From NCBI GenBank assembly GCA_964465125.1, contig CAYXIO010000038.1, positions 1 through 37,283 of the forward strand: a stretch of 37,283 bases of DNA, read 5' to 3'. Made by a program: the position numbers and the translations under genes. A model generated the notes under the pieces. It was not told the DNA's origin and did no database searches. It saw nothing but the letters and a program-made list of their open reading frames with translations. Source of the stretch: CAYOHG01 sp964465125. GTDB taxonomy: Bacteria > Planctomycetota > Phycisphaerae > UBA1845 > Fen-1342. Shown here piece by piece: positions 34,789-37,283 of the stretch (position 1 is its first letter; every line of letters starts with the position of its first letter).

Positions 34789-36360
34789 ATGCGAGCCATC
34801 GTACGAATCGGGTCGACGGCGGCGGCGGCGCTGGCGCTTCTCGCGCCGAGCACTGCGGCGGCCGCAGATGCGCAGGAGCGGGCCGTCGCGCGGGGCGTGG
34901 TCTTCAACGACGAGAACGGCAACGGAAAGCGTGACGCCAGCGAGGGCGGGCTGGGGGGCGTCCGCGTGTCGAACGGCAGCGACGTGGTCGCGACCGACGC
35001 GGAGGGTCGCTACGAGCTGCCCGTCAGCGACGACACCATCGTGTTCGTGATCAAGCCGCGCGATTGGGCGACCCCGGTCGACGGGTTGAACCTCCCTCGG
35101 TTCTGGTATGTGCACAAGCCCGCCGGTTCGCCGAAACTGGAATTCGCCGGCGTCGCTCCGACGGGGCCGTTGCCGGCGTCGATCGACTTCCCGCTGCGAT
35201 CCGCGCCTGAACAGGACCGGTTCGACGTGCTGGTCTTCGGCGATCCGCAGCCGCGCGACCTCGCCGAAGTCAACTACCTGTCGAACGACGTCGTGCGCGA
35301 GGTGATCGGGATCGACGCGGCTTTCGGCGTGTCACTCGGGGACATCGTGTTCGACAATCTCGGCCTCTACGACGCCTACAACGAGGTGGTCAGCCAGATC
35401 GGCATCCCGTGGCACAACGTGTACGGGAATCACGACCAGAACTACGACGTGACGAGCGACCCGCTCGCCGACGAGACCTGGGAGCGCGTCTACGGTCCGC
35501 CGACGTACTCGTTCGACCGCGGCGACGCGCACTTCATCGTCATCGACGGCGTGATGTACGACGGCGGCAAGAAGCGCGGGAAGTATCACGCCGAGTTCGG
35601 CCGGCACCTGGCGTTCATCGAGAACGACCTGAAGCTCGTGCCCAAGGACAAGCTGGTGGTGCTGATGATGCACATCCCGCCGATCGAGGCGGTCGACAAG
35701 GCCGCGTATCTGAAGCTGTTCGAGGACCGCCCGCACACGCTCTCGCTCGCGGCGCACTGGCACAAGCAGCAGCACTTCTTCCTCGGCGAGAAAGACGGCT
35801 GGCACGGGGCCCAGCCGCACCACCTGGTCGTACAGGCGACATCCTGTGGTTCGTGGTGGCAGGGCGCGCCGGACGAGCTTGGCATTCCGCACACCACGAT
35901 GCGCGACGGCGGGCCGAATGGCTGGTCGATCCTGTCGATTGACGGCAACCGCTACCGCATCCGGTTTCAGGCGGCCCGGCGCGGGCCCGACGCGCAGATG
36001 AACATCTACCTGCCGGACGAGCTGACGCGCGATCAGCTCGCGTCGAGCGAGTTGGTTGTGAACGTCTTCGCCGGCTCGGAGCGCTCGACGGTTGAGTATC
36101 GCGTCGGCCGCGAGAGCGAGAATTGGGCGAGCATGCGACGCGAGGAGCGGGCCGACCCGGCGTTTGAGGCGATGAAGCGGCAGGAGGAGTCCCAAACGCC
36201 TCCCCCGGGCCGCAAGCTGCCTAAGGCGGAGCCGTCCGGGCACATCTGGGTTGCGCGTCTGCCGTCCGATCTTCCGCCCGGGCCGCATACGGTCGAAGTG
36301 CGCACCGTCGACATGTTCGGGCAAACGTACGTGGATCGAAAAGTCGTGCGGGTGCGCTAG
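34789..36360 (+). CDS. Secreted calcineurin-like phosphoesterase with SdrD-like N-terminus (523 aa)
   Basis: ATG 34789 has GGAGG at 34777-34781, a seven-base gap; the ATG at 34783 is too close. A signal peptide (AIVRIGSTAAAALALLAPST) precedes a beta domain with a Ca-binding-like loop DENGNGKRDASEGGLGGVRV, as in SdrD-B or MetallophosN modules. The phosphoesterase core shows FGDPQPRD, SLGDIVFDN, GNHDQNYD, LMMHIPP and AAHWHKQQHF. The first motif is D-x-Q rather than D-x-H, which removes one usual metal ligand, and the last is AHWH rather than GHxH. The C-terminal third is a MetallophosC-like beta domain (VEVRTVDMFGQTYVDRKVV). The substrate is unknown. It is followed by a strong terminator shared with the convergent korB. 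Confidence 0.92.
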   Translation: MRAIVRIGSTAAAALALLAPSTAAAADAQERAVARGVVFNDENGNGKRDASEGGLGGVRVSNGSDVVATDAEGRYELPVSDDTIVFVIKPRDWATPVDGLNLPRFWYVHKPAGSPKLEFAGVAPTGPLPASIDFPLRSAPEQDRFDVLVFGDPQPRDLAEVNYLSNDVVREVIGIDAAFGVSLGDIVFDNLGLYDAYNEVVSQIGIPWHNVYGNHDQNYDVTSDPLADETWERVYGPPTYSFDRGDAHFIVIDGVMYDGGKKRGKYHAEFGRHLAFIENDLKLVPKDKLVVLMMHIPPIEAVDKAAYLKLFEDRPHTLSLAAHWHKQQHFFLGEKDGWHGAQPHHLVVQATSCGSWWQGAPDELGIPHTTMRDGGPNGWSILSIDGNRYRIRFQAARRGPDAQMNIYLPDELTRDQLASSELVVNVFAGSERSTVEYRVGRESENWASMRREERADPAFEAMKRQEESQTPPPGRKLPKAEPSGHIWVARLPSDLPPGPHTVEVRTVDMFGQTYVDRKVVRVR

Positions 36361-36386
36361 CGCGGAATGTCGGGCATGAAACACTG

Positions 36387-36421
36387 CGGCCCCGGAAAGG
36401 CAAGCTGCCGTTCCGGGGCCG
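36387..36421. terminator. Bidirectional hairpin terminator
   Basis: Arms cggccccggaa (36387-36397) and ttccggggccg (36411-36421) pair perfectly over 11 bp with a 13-base loop, followed on the + strand by TTGGTTTGT. It lies between the convergent phosphoesterase and korB genes and could end both transcripts. Confidence 0.75.
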
Positions 36422-36449
36422 TTGGTTTGTGCTGACGGCATCGGCGCGA

Positions 36450-37283
36450 TCAGGTAACCGTCCAGGTCTCGCCTTCATTGAACAGCGCGTCGAGGTCGCC
36501 CTCGCCGAGCTTCTCGCGCGCCTGGGTGATCTGGCCGTTCAGGAGGTCCTCGAAGGTGGCCTTCTGAACGCTGCGGAACACGCCCATCGGCTCGGGAAAA
36601 TCGGGGTAGTGCATTTGCGAGAGCAGGAACGCGAGCGTCCTGGTCGTGGCGTGCTCGTCGTGAATGAGCAGGTCGTCGGGCGCGATGCCGGCGCCGAGCT
36701 CGACCACTTCGGGGGTCATCCCGTTCAGCCGGATGCCCTTGTTGCGGTTGGCGCCGAAGATCATCGGCTTGCCGTGCTCGAGGTAGACCACGTTCTCGGG
36801 CCGCTGGGTACGGTCGCTGGCGAATTCCCAGGCCATGTGGTTATAGACGTTGCAGTCCTGGTAGATCTCCACGAACGCGGAGCCCTTGTGCGCCGCGGCG
36901 CGCTTGAGGATTTCCTGCTGGTACTTGACGTCGACGTCGATACAGCGCGCCACGAACGAAGCGCCCGCGCTGATCGCCGTCGCGATCGGCGTGAGCGGAT
37001 AGTCGATCGAGCCGAACGGCGTCGACTTGGTCTTCTTGCCGAACTCGCTGGTGGGCGAGTACTGGCCCTTGGTGAGGCCGTAGATGCGGTTGTTGAAGAG
37101 AATCACCGTCAGGTCGACGTTGCGCCGGAGCATGTGAATCAACTGGCCGGCGCCGATGCTGAGGCCGTCGCCGTCGCCGGTGATGACCCAGACGTCGAGC
37201 TCGGGGTTGGCGACCTTGACGCCCGTGGCGATGGCCGGCGCGCGGCCGTGGATGGTGTGGAAGCCGTAGGTGTTCATGTAGTA
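36450..37283 (-). CDS. korB: 2-oxoacid:ferredoxin oxidoreductase beta subunit (5' end beyond the window)
   Basis: The beta subunit of a 2-oxoglutarate- or related 2-oxoacid:ferredoxin oxidoreductase binds thiamine diphosphate. The TPP motif VWVITGDGDGLSIGAGQLIH is followed by NVDLTVILFNNRIYGLTKGQ and YSPTSEFGKKTKSTPFGSID, all typical of KorB/PorB. The sequence at the window edge reads on upstream as YYMNTYGFHTIHGRAPAIATG, an internal family motif that is normally preceded by about 60 more residues with cluster-binding Cys. So the ATG at 37277 is internal and the gene continues past 37283. The alpha subunit (korA) is presumably just outside. The acidic C-terminus (EKLGEGDLDALFNEGETWTV) is normal. 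Confidence 0.94.
   Translation of the reverse strand, partial: YYMNTYGFHTIHGRAPAIATGVKVANPELDVWVITGDGDGLSIGAGQLIHMLRRNVDLTVILFNNRIYGLTKGQYSPTSEFGKKTKSTPFGSIDYPLTPIATAISAGASFVARCIDVDVKYQQEILKRAAAHKGSAFVEIYQDCNVYNHMAWEFASDRTQRPENVVYLEHGKPMIFGANRNKGIRLNGMTPEVVELGAGIAPDDLLIHDEHATTRTLAFLLSQMHYPDFPEPMGVFRSVQKATFEDLLNGQITQAREKLGEGDLDALFNEGETWTVT

Overview
The window is GC-rich and densely coded. It fits a member of the Planctomycetota or a close relative. The reasons are an alternative complex III (ACIII) plus caa3 oxidase operon with an ActD-ActE fusion, a PEP-CTERM surface protein, DUF3179 and tandem-thioredoxin secreted proteins, and a metallophosphatase with an SdrD-like N-terminus. This placement is inference from gene content; no rRNA or tRNA was found to confirm it.

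Layout. 50-1444 (+): two small secreted proteins of unknown function. 1536-3695 (-): heme O synthase (ctaB) followed by a DUF3179 membrane protein. 3872-7813 (+): a probable operon of a conserved unknown protein, fumarylacetoacetase, a secreted double-thioredoxin protein and an NTF2-like lipoprotein. 7823-22025 (-): a single respiratory operon of about 14 kb, read from a good promoter near 22065-22092. Its order is actA, actB, actC, actD-E fusion, actF, a small membrane protein, sco, ctaC with a fused cytochrome c, ctaD, ctaE, a subunit IV, and a second subunit-III-like protein. Together these should form a quinol:cytochrome c:O2 electron path, with ctaB supplying heme O for heme A. 22302-25758 (+): a membrane-anchored unknown protein translationally coupled to an ABC exporter ATPase and permease. 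25801-27498 (-): an ArnT/PMT-type glycosyltransferase with a TPR tail. 27643-28254 (-): a PEP-CTERM protein. 28655-32950 (+): error-prone DNA polymerase dnaE2. 33316-36360 (+): a collagen-like/kelch lipoprotein and a calcineurin-like phosphoesterase. 36450-end (-): the 2-oxoacid:ferredoxin oxidoreductase beta subunit, cut by the window edge.

The most unusual object is dnaE2. The open frame is interrupted by seven in-frame insertions absent from the normal polymerase. Six are arrays of purine-rich 8-bp units of the type NRAGRGAC. Two of these (29191-29348 and 29817-30024) also carry a matching pyrimidine-rich array and share a 42-bp core, so they look like copies of one hairpin element. The seventh (30833-31320) has the same architecture, with octamer arrays forming an 18-bp perfect inverted repeat. 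It encloses a complete gene, in another frame, for a four-helix-bundle protein of the 23S rRNA intervening-sequence (IVS) family, while the dnaE2 frame stays open through it. This suggests a family of frame-tolerant hairpin insertion elements with an ORF-bearing member and ORF-less members, all sitting in one protein gene.
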